Source: Mesorhabditis belari (Eukaryota > Nematoda > Chromadorea > Rhabditida > Rhabditidae). Taken from it: a DNA stretch of 64,000 nucleotides. The notes below the pieces were generated by a model that made no database searches, was not told where the DNA came from, and saw only the letters and a list, made by a program, of their open reading frames with translations. Positions 13,701 to 29,600 of this stretch are shown one piece after another. Within the stretch, counting starts at the first letter, position 1, and each line of letters opens with the position of its first letter. A program made the position numbers and the translations under genes. The stretch spans positions 467,001-531,000 of the forward strand of contig CAUEEP010000910.1 of the NCBI GenBank assembly GCA_958450365.1, in the 5' to 3' direction.

Positions 13701-14441
13701 CTAAAGTCTTTTCAAGCCTTTTAAAGTCTTTTAAAGTCTTTTAAAGTCTTTTAAACTCTTTTAAAGTCTTTTAAAGTCTTTTAAGTCTTAAAGCCTTATA
13801 GAGCCTTCTAAAGCTTTATAAAGCCTTTTAAAGCCTAAAAAGCCTAAAAAGCTTGAAAAGCTTGAAAAGCTTGAAAAGGTGGGTAGCTTAGATCTCTACC
13901 GTAATAGTTTTTTTTCGATTTGTCAGACTTGCCCAATTAGGAATTGAAAAACAGAACAAAAGCCAGAGATCTTGAGCAAAATCTAGAAAAAACAATCTCA
14001 AACAAATCTCAAAGAAAGATCACTGTAGCTTTCCAAGTTTTCCATCTTTTAGAAAGCACATAACTGATCTAAAAGATTATAGCTAAGTTGAGATAAGCAA
14101 AATGCTACGTTGTTTCTAATCATAAGATTGGAAACAACGATTCCCCGAAATCCCCGTCTCCTCCTCTTTTTCCAATCTATTTTTGAAGTCACAACCAAAC
14201 CAAGCAAAGCCACTTTTTGAAAATAAGCTGTTGACAATGTGAGCTTTTCAAAAAGAAACTCCCAACCTCAATCCGCTTGCTCATTTCCTTTGCGTCGTAC
14301 ATGGAAAGGCCACCCTTTTGGAACTCGACCGAGTTGAATTTGATGGCAACGATGAATTTATTCTCTGGTGGAATCGATTCTCTGAAATGGATTCTCTGGA
14401 ATAGATAGAAATTTTGATTTTTAAAGAGCTTACGATCTTTA

Positions 14442-14615
<174 letters not shown>

Positions 14616-17600
14616 CTAGTAGGTTTATTTGAGTAAATACCAGCAGCTTTGAGAGCCTTTGCGGCAAAGACGAAACGATCGATGACCTCGGTTTTGATCT
14701 CAAATAATCTTGCTTTGATAAAAAATCTTGAAACAAACAAAGTTTATTCACTTTATTGGAAAGGCTCTATTGGAAAGGCTTTATTTTTACATTTCTTCGT
14801 GAATGACAAACCTGATCTCTTGTCAACTCCACTGGAAGCCCGAATCTCATTCCAGTACCCGGTGGAAAGACCAATTGAACATTTGAGGCAGACATTGGAC
14901 TCGGATTGATTGCATAAGGGGTTTGCCGGCCAGCCTAGAAAGAAAATGTTTTTAATGTGTGTAGATTAGCTTAAAAGGCTAGGCTAAACCAAGCTAGGCA
15001 AGGAAAATCTGGGCAAGCAAATCTAGGCAAGCTTCTGGCCTAGCTTTTGGCCTAGCTTGAGTCTGAATTCGTTTGCTTTTACTGCTTGCCTGCTCTGGCG
15101 ACTTTGCCAGCTATAAGCTAGACTAGACTAGAAGCTAGACTAGACTAGAAGCTAGACTTGACTAGAAGCTAGACTAGACTAGAAGCTAGACTAGAGCTAG
15201 ACTTGACGCTGGTCTAGTTTACCGCCACAAATCTAATTGTAAGCTAAAATTCACATTTCCAAGCTGTCCGATCATCAACGATCCAGTCGATTTCCCAGCT
15301 TCGGCCATTTCTCTCAGCATTGCGACAAGATCGGGTGAATAGTTCTCCTTGCAGATCACAATATTCCCAGCTGCTTCCAAATTGGTCTAAAGTTTCTAGG
15401 GTGTAAAGAAGTTAAAATCAACCTACTGGATGAGTCATGATATTCCCCGTTGAAATGATCCCCCATCCACCGTGTCCAAACTTCTCATAGAGATTCACGA
15501 GTTGCCAGGTCGGAACTCCTCTTTCAGTCAAGTCATCCGAGAATGTGGCCAATTTCTCTGTCATTGCAGTCTGCAAAGAGTTTTTGATGTTTTTGATGTT
15601 TTTGGTGTCTTGGTGTTTTGGTTACTTTGAGTGTTCGATTCAGAGTCATCTTTCCACATCGAAATCGAAGTGGGGCAGCGAGTGGGGCAACATCGACAGC
15701 TGCATCATACACGGGCACACGTTCGAGCACCATTCTAAAGTGTTTCTGGGGAAACTTGTCATCAAACCGTCAAGCATAACATATAAATCAAACAAATAAA
15801 ACTGAAATTGGATAAAAGAATCGTTCTCATAGTACCAAACGAGATGTTCAACTTCTAGTGTTTCCCTAAAGTCGTGAACCAGGCCTGCAGCAATGCTTGG
15901 ATTTAGGAATTAGCTAATGGCGACCGTAGCTCTCACAAGAGAGCTCAATCTAGTACTTGCTAGTAATCAAATATCAGTAATCAAATACCAATACTCAAAT
16001 ATCACTTATCAATACTCAAATATCAGTATTTAATACAATTAAACATAGAAAAAATCTCAACTACGAGAGAACCTTGAGGATCATTGGCAGATTCTTTAGA
16101 TCAATTCTATAGATCAATTCTTTAGATCAATTCGAATGCGAACACTTTAAAAGCTAGAAATCTAGACATTAAACCCAGAAAACCATTAAACCATTAAACC
16201 CGAGTAGAAACGACTCCATAAAACTTCAAAGATTCTTAGCATAGATCCCTTTAAACCTTTTTGAGAGACTGAGACTGAGACTGAGAGTGAGAATAAGTCT
16301 GATTCCCCGTTGAGAGAATGGGATCTCCTGAGGAGATCGCTCAGGAGAGATCCCATTCTCTCAACTACAAACCAAAAAAATGAGCGAAAACAAAACACAG
16401 AACAGTGTCACCTTAAATGAGTCCATTCGAGAGCTGATTGAGGAAAAACTTCACCTCATTTATATAATTTTTTCGACACGGCCTTGAAACACATGTTTTT
16501 GAGAACCTTTCGAGTAACACAATGTACCCAGAAATAGAGAAAAACCAAGAGAAAAACTTTGAGTAATTGAAGATCTATTGAAGAGAAAAGCTTTGACACA
16601 ATCTACGAAGATTAATGCTTGAAATAATCGCCTCAATGAGAGTGATGTGTTGCGAGTGCGAGAGCAATTTGTAAGATATAACTTTTAGAGTTTTTTAGCA
16701 TTCAAAAATCGTTCCATAAGGGAAAGTCTGACCTAGAGACTTTGAAAAATACATTTCTTCAACAGAAACAATGTAGGAAACAACAATAGAATAGAAAAAA
16801 CTCAACACATCACTCTCAACCCCTTTCACCAAGAAAAGTGTAAAGAAAAACCTGGAATGGGAAAAAAGAAGCAATTTTCTTCCCAGCCGAACTCTTGATC
16901 CACTGATTAGTAGACAAGACTAACCAGTCAGCCATTTGGCTTTGGAAAACAAGTGATTGAAGTGCTTAAAGTGCTTAAAATAAGCTTTATAGACTTACAT
17001 AAGGGTATATTTTCATTTTGGCACAAGTGATTGGAAAGCTCGACAAGATTTTGCAATCGCTTTGAACTTGAAGCCAAGATTTGATCAAATCCCTTGTTCT
17101 GCATCTAGTTCATTCAAAATTATATCTTTTATTCAATAAAAAGATTCAAATGTATCCAATAAAGCTTCAAAGACACTTCAAGGATGTGAAGAATGAGCCT
17201 TTGTGCCTTAGTGCCTTTGTTTTGCCAACAACGTGACCGTGCCAACAACGTGCTGTGAACTCTCATCAGTGTAGGTCCTTTTTACCTTCATTTGCCAAGA
17301 AAATGATTGATAGCCTGAAGTTTGAGGCTATCAATCTTGAAGTTTCAGGCTATCAATCTTCTCAAGTCTCAACACTTTTTGCCATCACCAACAATTGTTT
17401 TCTGCGAAAGACGATGATCAATCGTTTGCAATCGTTTGTCAGTTATGAGTGATTGGAAAGCTCTGCAAATGATCACCAAAATAAAGATTAAAAGTTGAAA
17501 ATTAAAAGTCTAGAAGGTTTTCTTTAGTTGAAGCTTCGATCTAAAATAGAAGTTACTAGAAATGTGCGTCAGAAGTTACTAGAAATGTCTAAAATAAAAG

Positions 17601-20600
17601 TTACTAGAAAATCTTCAGTCCGTTCGTCGATAGGTCTACAATTCATGTAATTGAACCCTTTAAAACCGTATTTTTCAAACGTTTTTCTGAAGTCTCAACA
17701 GTTTTTGCCATCAGCAACAATTAGATAAAGCTTGTAAAATGCTATCCAAAGGTAAAAACGTTTGAAAAGGTCGATTTTAAAGGGATTTAAAACGCGAATT
17801 TATCAAGGGTCGAACCGAAAATGCCAGAAGTTACCATTTGAAACTCGAAATTACTCAGATTATGGATCGATTAGTAACTTTAAATTTCCAGAACCTAGGC
17901 GAAATTTCAGCGTCAAGGCTGTTCTAAACGCAAGGAACAGGTCAGGGTCAGTCTGGCCTTACATGGCCTAGCTTTATTGCAAATCTGGGCGTCAGGAGTC
18001 AGGCTTGAACCTTTGTGTTTGGGTTCTAACATGGCCTAGCTTGGCTAGTCCAAACTAGAACCTAGTCCAAACTAGAACAGACATCATTCTTACCTCTTCT
18101 TAGGGCATCATTCTTACCTCAACTCTGCCCAATTCTCACTATCAACTTTCAAAATTGATCCCAAATCCTTGTTTAAAAGTGTTTCAAGAGAGACTTTCCA
18201 GGAAAACCCAGATTCCAGGAAAACCCCCGTTTCTTGAACTTTTATTTATTCTTGTCACGTCTAATAAGTGTGAAAAGCGACTTTTTCAATATTTCAATCA
18301 ATAATTCCAATCAAATAACCCAAAAACATTGAGGGGATTAGTAACAAACAAAAGTTAGACCTCAAAATCAATGGAGACTCAACAAAATTATCAATTAAAA
18401 TCAGCAGAATCAATAAAATCATCATTTTGTTCTTCCTGTTCATTTCCTTTTCGTAAATCCTAAAATCTTGACGTAAATCCTGACGATTCGATGATTCGCC
18501 GATTGCACATGCTTTTTTTCGGCTCTTTTCTCGTGAATTCATAACGCCAAAGCCTTATCGATTTCAGCTGGCCATCATTCTTACCTCTACTCTGCCCAAT
18601 TCTCACTATCAATTTCAAAATTGTTTCCAAATTCTTGTTTTCAAGAAAGACTTCTATAGGGAAAACTTCTAATTCCAGGAAAAACCCGATTTCTCGAAGA
18701 TTTCCTCTTGTCATGTCTAATGATTGTGAAATAAATCTCTTTCAAATCGGTTTTTTCAATTTTTTCAATATTATTTCCAATCAAATAACCCAAAAAAATG
18801 AGGGGATTAGTGCGGAAAGGGGCCTTTTCATCATTTCACCTCTTTCTGGCCATTTTGGCCCATTTTTCTCATCCAATTTGCTACATTTTTGCTGGAAAGG
18901 CTTCGGATTTTGAGGGAAAATTTCTTCTGTTCATTGAACGCTTCAATAACTTTTAACTTTTCATCATTTTTTGATCAATTCTCTGGATAAGGTAGAGTTT
19001 TCTCTAGATTTCTAGATCTAGATTTCTCTAGAAATGAAGTTTTCTATATTTCTAGATCTAGATTTCTCTAGAAATTAAGTTCTCTAGATCACCAAATCTA
19101 GAGAATCTAGAGAACTTCATTGTTTGTGCAAAGCATTTTTGTTAAATATCTTTATTCTTTTTGCCGATAAATTTGAATATTGAATTTTGCAATAGTTTTT
19201 ATAGCTAAAAATCTCCATAAAAAGGTTTCTTTACTGAAATTGTTCAGAGTTTAACGAATAACGTGTAATAACGGACTTAGATGAACGATGCAGACAATCG
19301 GTACCGATGCTATTGGGTTGGTGAATTGAAAACTGCGGGCTATTGTCATATGTGACAGTTTGAGCACTTTCTTCAAAAGAAACCCACTTTGGTGTCAATG
19401 GAAAAGTTGTAGAGAATCAAAAATCAAACCTATATCCAAATTTTCAGAACGATTCAAAAACTGGTTTTGAAAAAATGCCAATTTCAAGAAATGCCAACGA
19501 ATTTTCACAAAACTTGCATTTCAAGCGAAACTACTAAGTGTATCTTTTTGGAAATTTGGCTATAAGCCTAATTTTTGATTCTCTACAACTTTTCTATTGA
19601 CACCGAAATGGGTTTCTTTTGAAGAAAGTGCTCAAACTCTCTATCGGACATCTCCAGTCCTTCATTTTTGAGTCTCACACTTGTCTCACACACAAACCAA
19701 AATCCTACTACGAAAGAGGAATTCGCAAATTGCCTGTAAAATGGGCAGAAGTCGTCAATAATAATAGAAATTATTTCGAATCAATAGATGGTTTTATGTT
19801 GAATAAATTTTAGTTCAAAGTCCCACAGTTTCCAATTCACCAACCCAATAGATCGGACGTTCGATTTAGAGTGAATTAAGGTCCAACGTCCGATCTAGAA
19901 TCAAGCCGATCACTCTAAGACAGGCATCCGATTCAGAGTAAGATTTAGATCACTCTAAATCTTACTCTGAATCGGATGCCTGTCTTAGAGTGATCGGCTT
20001 GATTCTAGATCAGACATTGGACCTCACTTCACTCTAGACATCCGATCCAGAGTTAGACGATCCAGACGATTCTAGATCGGACGTCCTATCTAGAATCAGT
20101 CTAGATTGAACGGATTCCTAGATCGGACGTAACAACTATAGTAGATTATTGGTCAAGAATTCAACAAGACTGGCTTTGTTCTATCCCAAGGATCAGCGAC
20201 TGATTCCAAGTGATTTTTAATCGAATAGTGTGTGCCACTTGTACCAATCTAGCACTAATATAATCAATAATAATGGTAATTATTTGGAATGAATTCATGG
20301 TTTTGTGTTGAATAAATTTTAGTTCAAAGTCCCGCAGTTTTCAATTCACCAACCCAATAGAATCGTTCAGTCAGATCTACCGTTAATTTTTTCTTAGTTA
20401 ACCCACTGAATTCTCTTAGTTAACCCACTGAAAGTTAACCTGAAACGGCTCGTAACATTAACAAAGTTTGGGGTCAAGGCAGTGTCGGCGAGTCAACAGG
20501 CGAGTCAACAGAACTTGGTTCCGAAAATTCCGAGCTCGTGATTTTGATCTCGAAGGCCGTGGCCGGGCCGTGGCCGTAGCCGTGGCCGTGGCCGTGGCCG

Positions 20601-23600
20601 GGCCGTGGCCGTCCTGTTGAACTCGGTGACGACGAACTGAAGACCCTGGTGGAATTTTCTTAGTTAACCCACTGAAAATCTAGTTTTTAGCTTAGTTTTC
20701 ATAAGAATTTTGCTGGAAATATAGAGCGAAAAAAGTGCCAGTACTAAATGTGCAATAAAAATGATTCATTCAAGTAATTACGGGCTTTTAGTTGAATCTT
20801 CGAGGAAACCACGAAAAAGAAACGAATGTTATCCTCTTGGGAATGGACTTTTGTGATCATTCTCTTCACTATCAAAATTCTCTCTTGTTTCTTTTTCTAT
20901 TGGTATTCACAAACAAAGATCTCAACGCCTCGTCATTTGCGAAAATCGCCGCCAAATCCAACAAATTTATGCATTTGCTCGTATAATTGTTTGCTGGATC
21001 GTTTGAAATGAGAATAAACAATCATGAAAGCATAAAGAATTTTGTTTTTCTTATTTCTTTCATATTATCATATCTTTTGAATGTAATCTTTGAGATTTAC
21101 ATTGTTTATTTAAAGATTTCAAATCGAATTTCATGATTTTGAATCCTTTTTGATTTTGAATTTACTTTGTGATTTAGTTTTCTCGCAAAACTGGATTCGT
21201 TTATCTCACTTAGTTGATTGCACAAAGATTTTTGAGTATAAATGTTTGCCAGGTGAATTCCTAGCCATACCTAGGTATCTAATCGTGAGAGCTCAAAATA
21301 AAGAGAATAAAGCTCAAAAAACTATGACTTTATCTAGTTTTTGATTTATTTTAGTGATTTATAACCAAATTTTAGTGACCAATCAGATTTTTTTTGGTTA
21401 AACTATTAGGTAAATGCATAAGAAATGCGGATTTCAACATTTTCATAAATTTCCAACGATAGAAACGTTGTTCGATGAATGTTATAAATGTTATAAACAT
21501 ATCGATGAATGTCTAGTCTGGTCTAGTCTGGTCTAGGTCAATATTTTCAAACGCTCTAAGCTACTTCACTGAACTGACCCCACATCGATAGGTTCTGATA
21601 AGCGGTTCTCGAGATTTCGAGGAATTGAGGGAACGCTCAGGGTGCACTAGTATCACTAGTAGAGAATACGGTAATTCGCAATGTAATCCAAGTCAAACGA
21701 GATCAAAACCCTTTCTCAGCAGTAGAATGAGCTTCTCTTGGTTAAATTTGAATAATTTGGTTAAAAAATATCTAATTGTAGAAAGTCTGGTTGACCACTG
21801 GATAAATGCAAATTAGTTAATTTACTCTGCTTTCAATTTCACCCTTTCTTTTTCCGTTTTTCCTCTAGTTTTTCACCCAAAACCCTCTCTTATCGATTAA
21901 ACTCAAAGAAAGCGATAATATTTCGCAAAAGCAGAATGTAGATATAGACAATTTAGGTCGACTTTTCCAGAGAGCCAATGTTATTTTAAAGGGGAGGGGG
22001 TAACAATCGTGGCCGATGCTCACTAAAAAATTTTTTTGCAAGGAAATTTATTTATTTCGTGTTTATTTGTTAGATTTATTGCTAGAAATGATAAAAATTA
22101 ATTGGAAAATTTAATTTGAATCTCGAAAATCCTTGAGCTTTCTTTAGAGATCGGCATCGACACTGATCGGCAGACACCTAAATTAACTCATAAATAACAA
22201 ATAAAATTAACAAAAACAAACAGAAAAACCATAAAATATGTATAAAGGAATAATTTAAACTCTTAATTAACTTTAACTAAATAACTATATATCAAAAATT
22301 GCTTACCATTTGAATCAACATCACTCCAGTTCGAAATTCACTCAAGTTCTCTCCAAATCTCTCACTCATCGCTTCTACTTCATCATCATGGATTTTCATC
22401 ATCTACTCGTCGATTTGCTGAACCGTGGTTCTTTGCTGAACCGTGGTTCTTTGCTGAACCGTGGTTCTTTGCTGAACCGTGGTTCTTTGCTGAACCGTGG
22501 TTCTTTGCTGAACCGTGGTTCTTTGCTGAACCGTGGTTCTTTGCTGAACCGTGGTTCTTTGCTGAACCGTGGTTCTTTGCTGAACCGTGGTTCTTTGCTG
22601 AACCGTGGTTCTTTGCTGAACCGTGGTTCTTTGCTGAACCGTGGTTCTTTGCTGAACCGTGGTTCTTTGCTGAACCGTGGTTCTTTGCTGAACCGTGGTT
22701 CTTTGCTGAACCGTGGTTCTTTGCTGAACCGTGGTTCTTTGCTGAACCGTGGTTCTTTGCTGAACCGTGGTTCTTCTTCTTATTGAAAGAATAGCCTCAT
22801 TCACTATTTTTCCACTTTTTCCACTACTTTTTTCGTCCACTGAATGTTTCTCTCTTTTCCTTTGTCTATTTCTCAGGTAGACTTTCAATGCCATAATTGA
22901 CTGATCAAATATTATCTCTTTTCCATCATTTTCCATCATTTTCTTATCATTTTCTTCGACAAACAAACCTAGTATTTCTCTCAAAAAAAGCATTTCTTTT
23001 CAATTTGAATGATAAAAACTAAAACTTTATCACTTTATCATTAAATTAATTAAACCATTAATAATCATAAATGTTTGTCTTGCGGTTGGGCACATTTTTA
23101 CTAACTTTTATTTCAATTTTAATCACTACAAAGGCAGAAGGTTTGTTGTAATTGTAATGCAAGAAAGTTTGGGATTTTAGAGATCTCCGAAAATGCGGGA
23201 AATGAGACAATAACCCATCCGGTTGGTCAGCTAGTTTCGCTTTTCAATTCAAGTTTTCAGTATTACCGACGATTTCCTTTCACAATCGTCCCAAAAGATT
23301 TGTGCTTGCCGACAGTGAAAGTAAAGTTTCCGATGGAATTTTGATGGGGCATTTATTTCAAAACCAGAACAAAACCAGAACCAAAACCAAAACAAAACCA
23401 GAACAAAACCAGAACCAAAACCAGAACAAAACCAGAACAAAACCAGAACAAAACCAGAACAAAACCAGAACAAAACCAGAACAAAACCAGAACAAAACCC
23501 AGAACCAAAACCAGAACAAAACCAGAACAAAACCCAGAATAAAACCAGAACAAAACTAGGCTCAACACCATTTAGACGCTATTCGTCGTGCACACAACGA

Positions 23601-26600
23601 TCATCAATCAAGGCCGAAGAGCGCTAATTCGAGAAACATACGCGCATTCGAGATGGGAAAATAAGGTAAAGACGAGGGCTATTCATTTTCGCTCTGATTG
23701 CCTGTAGGTGTACAAAGGAAAAACGAGATTTGACCACTTCAACGGCTACTTTTTCAGGAATTCTTGTCACATAAAGGTAGAATTTTCCAAATTCTAACTT
23801 TTATTCTGAAAAACCAGTGAAAAAGTTGTTATTGAAATGGTCAAATCTCGTTTTTCCGTTGTACACCTATTGACAATCAGACAGAAAATGGACAGCTCTT
23901 GTGAGGAGTATTTAAAGCTTTGTCGATTCAGTTCAATTCATCGAGGATCTACAAGACATTGATAAAATTCTTAATATTCTTAATTGAGATGAATAGAGCT
24001 CAAGAAGAGAGCATGAATAGAACCAAAGCGTTTTTTTTTTGTTAAATCTTTTCTTGTAGAATTCTGTTCCGATTGTGCAGAACAAGTTGAGTTTGAACTG
24101 ACTTTGACTCGATCTTCAGAGCTGAATGTGTTTCATGTCAATCAGCTGAGCATGCCTTGAATTCAGCTCGGTTTAAACATCGACGCTACAAGCTACAAGA
24201 GCAGACTACAAACTCTTGTAGAAACGCATAGAATGGCTATTTTTACAAACCGTTTCTACCAAAAAACCGAGCAAACTTTGGGCTTTTGAATGACACCAAG
24301 ATCAGATCAATTCATCATCGCTATCACCGAGAATGTGCTATTTATAGCAGTTTGTAGTCTCCTCCCATGAAATAGGACTACATAGGAGATAGGACTACTG
24401 GGAAAAACGTTATATTTTAACACAGAGATGGTGGATTTGCCTGATCTTGGTGTCATTCAAAAGTCCAAAGTTTGCTCGATTTTTTGGTAGAAACGGTTTG
24501 TAAAAATAGCCATTCTATGCGTTTCTACAAGACGTTTGTAGTCTGTAGTCTGATCTTGTAGTTTGTAGCTTCGATTTCTAGTTCGGTTATCGAACCCTAT
24601 CGAACGTAGCGTCGATTTCTAGTTCGGTTATCGAACCCTCTTCGTGGTTGGACGAGGAAAAACGATTGAATCGGAACAAAAGATTTTGGAAGAAGCCGAA
24701 AAGTACAACGATATTATGCAGGCAGATTTTGTTGACGCATATCGAAATTTGACAATAAAGGTAACCACTTTCATTTTACAAATCATCTCTTAATAAAGTA
24801 CATCAGCTGGATGCGCTACTTGCAAGAGAATTGCAAAGATGTTGAGCTCATTGTGAAACTGGATGGTAAAGGAATTCTTTGCTCGAAGTTTGCTCTAAAA
24901 TGTTGATGATGTTTTAGATGATGTTGTTGGCAATATCTTCTGGCTTTTCGATGATATAAAGCAAGGAAAGATTAGTCGAAATCGAACATTCACTTGTCTT
25001 CAAGGAATGAAATTGGATCTGATCAGAGATAAGAGTTCCCCGTGGTTAGTTCTGACAGAGGTTTTTCAAAAGTCACTTTTTCTTGATCAAGCCTTGCCTG
25101 GTCTGGCTTTAATGCAGGCCTGGGTCACAAAAAAAGTTAGAATACCCAAGTCAAGCAACCTCAATACTGAGCGGTGGTGGTTACCCATTCTACGAATTCC
25201 ATTTTATGAATTCTATGAATTCCATTTTATAGAATGTATTCAACTTGTTACTTGCTTGGGTTTAAACAGAAATATGCTTTGATTTAAACAGAAATATGCT
25301 TTGATTGTAAGTCTATAAGTTCTTTTTGATTGTAGGTCTAGAAGTCTATAAACACTAGTCAACACTTCTTGAAAAAAGCAAAAGAAAAATCCACCGGGGA
25401 TCGAACCGGTGAGGTGCCGGTCTAGAGACGAACGCTTTACCACTCGGCCACGGTTGCATCTAGCCGAGACTGCGAGGAGGCCGTTAAGACCCGAATTTTG
25501 CGAATAAGGCCCAAGACATTTTCAGAATCAGAACAAAACTTTAGACGCTTATAACTCTTGACAGATTGGCATTTAATTGACACTGACATGATTGATTGAC
25601 AGATTGACAAAACGGAATATATATTCGGAATCAGCATAAAATTCTGCGTCGAATGGTGTAGAGCATTTGGCTCAGGCAGTTTACGTTCCATTGTTAGTTC
25701 AGGAAATGTTCAATTCAGTTCAGTAAGCGGAATATATATTCTTTAGTGTTCAGGTATGTCTCAAAAGAAGCTCATCCTTCAGAGCGATGGGAAGACTGTT
25801 GCATTGGACCCGCGCTTTTTCAAGTACTGTTTTTTTTCAATAAAACAAATTGTGAATTCAATAAAACAAAACATTTCTTGTCTGTTTTATTCCAAAACTC
25901 GACTTCCAATTATCAGATCGACTTGGGGTTGGTTTCAAAATGATCCTTATGAAATTTGGTTATAGAAAAGTGCAATTTATTTTGTATACTCTAGTGTAAA
26001 AACATAGAGAAAATCTGGGTCAAAGTTAGATTACCTACCCGAAAAAGTCGATCTACTTAGATGGTCGATCTACTCTACTTAGATCGATCTACTCTACTCT
26101 ATAACTCAATGTCCAAGCTATCATTTCAGTCAAACGATCTCTGCCAAGAACTCATTCAACAAGCTGAGACTCATCAATACTACAATTCAGTAAAATATTT
26201 AAATGGAAATAAAAAAAATGCAAATTTTAGGTGGATGACGGTTTCTTCACGGGCACTATAGCAAAAGAAATTCGAGCTAATCACAACTTTAAACTTTATG
26301 GAACCAAGTTAGTGCTTATTTTCTTTCTATTATTACTCATTTTGGTGTTTTTAGTTTTCTAGAATTAGAGGAAAACCAAACGGAAGCTCATCTACTCGAT
26401 AGGACTCATTTGTTTGGTGAGTGAGTTTTAAGTGGCTTCAATGAACAATAGAATAACAATAAAAACAATAGAACACATTTCCCATGTTCTCTAGAGTTTG
26501 TTATTCGTTTTCTCAAATGTGCTAACTTTTGAAAAGCACGACAACTCCTATGGTAATGACAGGTTTTTAGTATTAACATTGAGAGATGAACAAAGTGCAA

Positions 26601-29600
26601 CTAGATTTGCAGTTTATATCCGAAGAACCTAATAGATTTGCAGTTTGCTGTTTAGATCTGTCTCTGACTATCTATTATTAGGTTGAGCACTAAGTCTTTC
26701 ACCGAAATTCCTTTTCTTTTGCGTTGAGGAATCTGAAATGGCGAACGTTCTTCGAACGAACTTTTGAAGAAAAACTAAACCATAACTTTTTCTCAACATT
26801 TTCTTACTAATAACAATTGAAGTTTTGTTGATAATTGATTTTGATACGTTGGTTTTGATACGCCAAAATTTCATTCTAGGGTATGCATCTATAGTTTGGT
26901 CTCCACATACGCAAGTTGATATCTCTCACCTAGAAAAAATCCAGCAGAGATCTACTAAGATAGCTTCATGGAAAATAGACTTTTCCAAATTTGCATACTT
27001 TAGTTAGACAGATCGACTCAACATTTTTGATCTTAAATCCCTTAGACACCTCTTAGACACTCTTAGACACCGCTTGGTCACGGATTTAATAGAATGTTTC
27101 AAAATTGTAAAGGGCAGGCAACCTGTCCCTCTTTTTCGAGGTTTATTCAAAGTTAATCCCCACGGTTAGTTCAAGGAGAGGTTCTTTCGTTTTAGAAATT
27201 TCAGTCACCTCCAATAAGTTTGTGTAAAACTCTTTTCCAATGAAGACTGCCAGTATTTGGATTTGGAATTTGGAATCGACTCCCCAGAGTTTTGAGAGAG
27301 TCCAATAGTCTCGAAACTTTTAAATTATCTGTAGATGATCTTGATCTTGAAGCTTTAGTGGATTCTTGATCTACCTTGATCTTGAGTTATCTGTGCTAGC
27401 CATATATTACATACATTTTATCGTGTTGCTTTTTATCGGCCCTTTTCGTGTTATGCGTATGAATTCATGTGTATTAAGCTTAAATCTAGCGCACTTTATT
27501 TTCGGTCCTCAATAAAGTACCTACCGTAAATACTGTAATAGTACCCCACCCGCATAATGAGGGTGCGAAGTGTTGCGTAGTCTAGCTTTGAACGAGTTTT
27601 TCTCGACACTGGTTTATGCTACAATGTGCGCTTAGGTATCAAAAAATAGCCCAGAATTTCAGCTATTTTTTGATACCAAAGACGCATTTTTTGAAAGTAC
27701 GGGCGCTTTGAAAAAAATGAAATACTAAAAAACTTTTGCGACTACGCGACTGTACGAAGGGGGTGGGGTACTATTACGGTATTTACGGTATCTCTTACAA
27801 TCTATTAGCTCTAGGTTTGTACAGTACAAGTGCTTCTGTTCGACGCATATTCACTGAGTTGAAATACTTGTATCGAGAAGAGGTCGATCAAATCGATGAT
27901 TTCCCGAAGTCGATCAAAGTTGGACCAATTGGAGAAGATGAAATGAGATGAAATGTGCAAATCAAAAGTTTAGTTTGCTTAGTTTGTTAACTTTTAAAAA
28001 TTTATCGAAAGTACACAAAACTAGAAAGAGGTGACAACACAAAACGAGGTGACAGCTGTTGTACAATTCAAGAAAAAGACATAATCATCACAAGGGTAAC
28101 AAATTTTGAAAGTTTTCTTTTTTTTACCAAAAATTTAGAATTTTGAGCAATCAATTACCAAAAATTACCAAAAAAAACATATTGAGAAGCGAAAATCGGA
28201 GATTTAGCGGCTTTTTTTTCACTGAGGGAATTATTTTTGGGCAGGAATGACCCTAAAATGCATGGAAGGGCAAAAAAACAAAAAAAAAAGGAATCAACAT
28301 ATTTGATCAACAATCAACAAACATTATAGGGATTCTTTCTGTACTTTGTGCTCTTGCAAACAATGCAAACAAACAAGCTAGTGTGCGTTTACGAAAGCAC
28401 AAAGTACACTTGGATCTCATTAAAATCAAAAAGGAAAAAGGAAAAATCACAAAAATGGCACCGAAGTGTTTCAGGAAAATTTCAGGAAAATTTTAGGAAA
28501 CTCCTTTAAAACCAAACATAACATCAAAAACACATAAAACTCTTGGCAATCCGGGTAAAGCGGCCACAAACGAAAGCTTCTTTGTGCTTCTTTCTTCTTT
28601 GTGCCAAGTGGCTTTTGTTTATGGCTCGATAAAGTCGATAAAAACCAAAATACAATGAAAAATTTGAATATTACACAATTCCGTTGTAAAAAAAGACATT
28701 TATACATAAGAAAGCTCTTCGTCTTTATATGCTAATTTAAGAAAGAGATAACTAAACCCTATAGATATTCAGCTTATCAAAAATTTCAGCCAAAATCTAG
28801 CAAATTCAATTTTTTAATAAGCTGAATGTTTCAAAAATCAAATGATTTGTTGAATCAATCAATGATTTGTAATAAATCAATCAATGATTTGTAATAAATC
28901 AATCAATGATTTGTTGAGCTCATTGCTAAATTCACATAGTCAGCAACGAGATGAGCGAAATCTTTCAAATTCGCGTATTTTCGATAGTAATCCGTGTCCA
29001 TAAGTTGGGTGAAATTCGGTCGACTTTCCGCCTCTTTGATCAAACTGAAAATCAAGTTTTGGCTCTTGCACAGTTTTCGGGGATTTTAAACGGGTCGTCA
29101 CGCTTTGAACGTCCATAACTTTGTTCAGAGATCATATTTTTGTTAACTTTTTGTATCATTATACAGAGAACATTTCAATCTTTTAAATGATACCAAATAG
29201 AGCTTGATTAGATAATTCAGCTCCATGAAAACCAGAGCCAACTCTGAGCAAATGAGCCCTATCCGACTCGGGTGTCGTCTCGCCTGATTTACATCGGAAT
29301 GAAAAATCCCGCCAAGCTCTATTTGGTATGATTTGAAAGACTGAAATGTCCTCTGTACAATGATACAAAAAGTTAACAAAAATATTATTTCTGGACAAAG
29401 TTATAGGCGTTCAAAGCGTGACGACCCGTGCAAAATATCCGGATTTTTTCAAAATACAAAATTCAAAATTCAAAATACATTCTATCAAGTGAAATTCGAT
29501 AAAATTCCATCATAAATTTCTTAATTAAATGATTTTTCATTAAACTAACCATCCATTTACGAAATTGATCGTAAGCGGCTCATAATTGGTGGTGATGAGA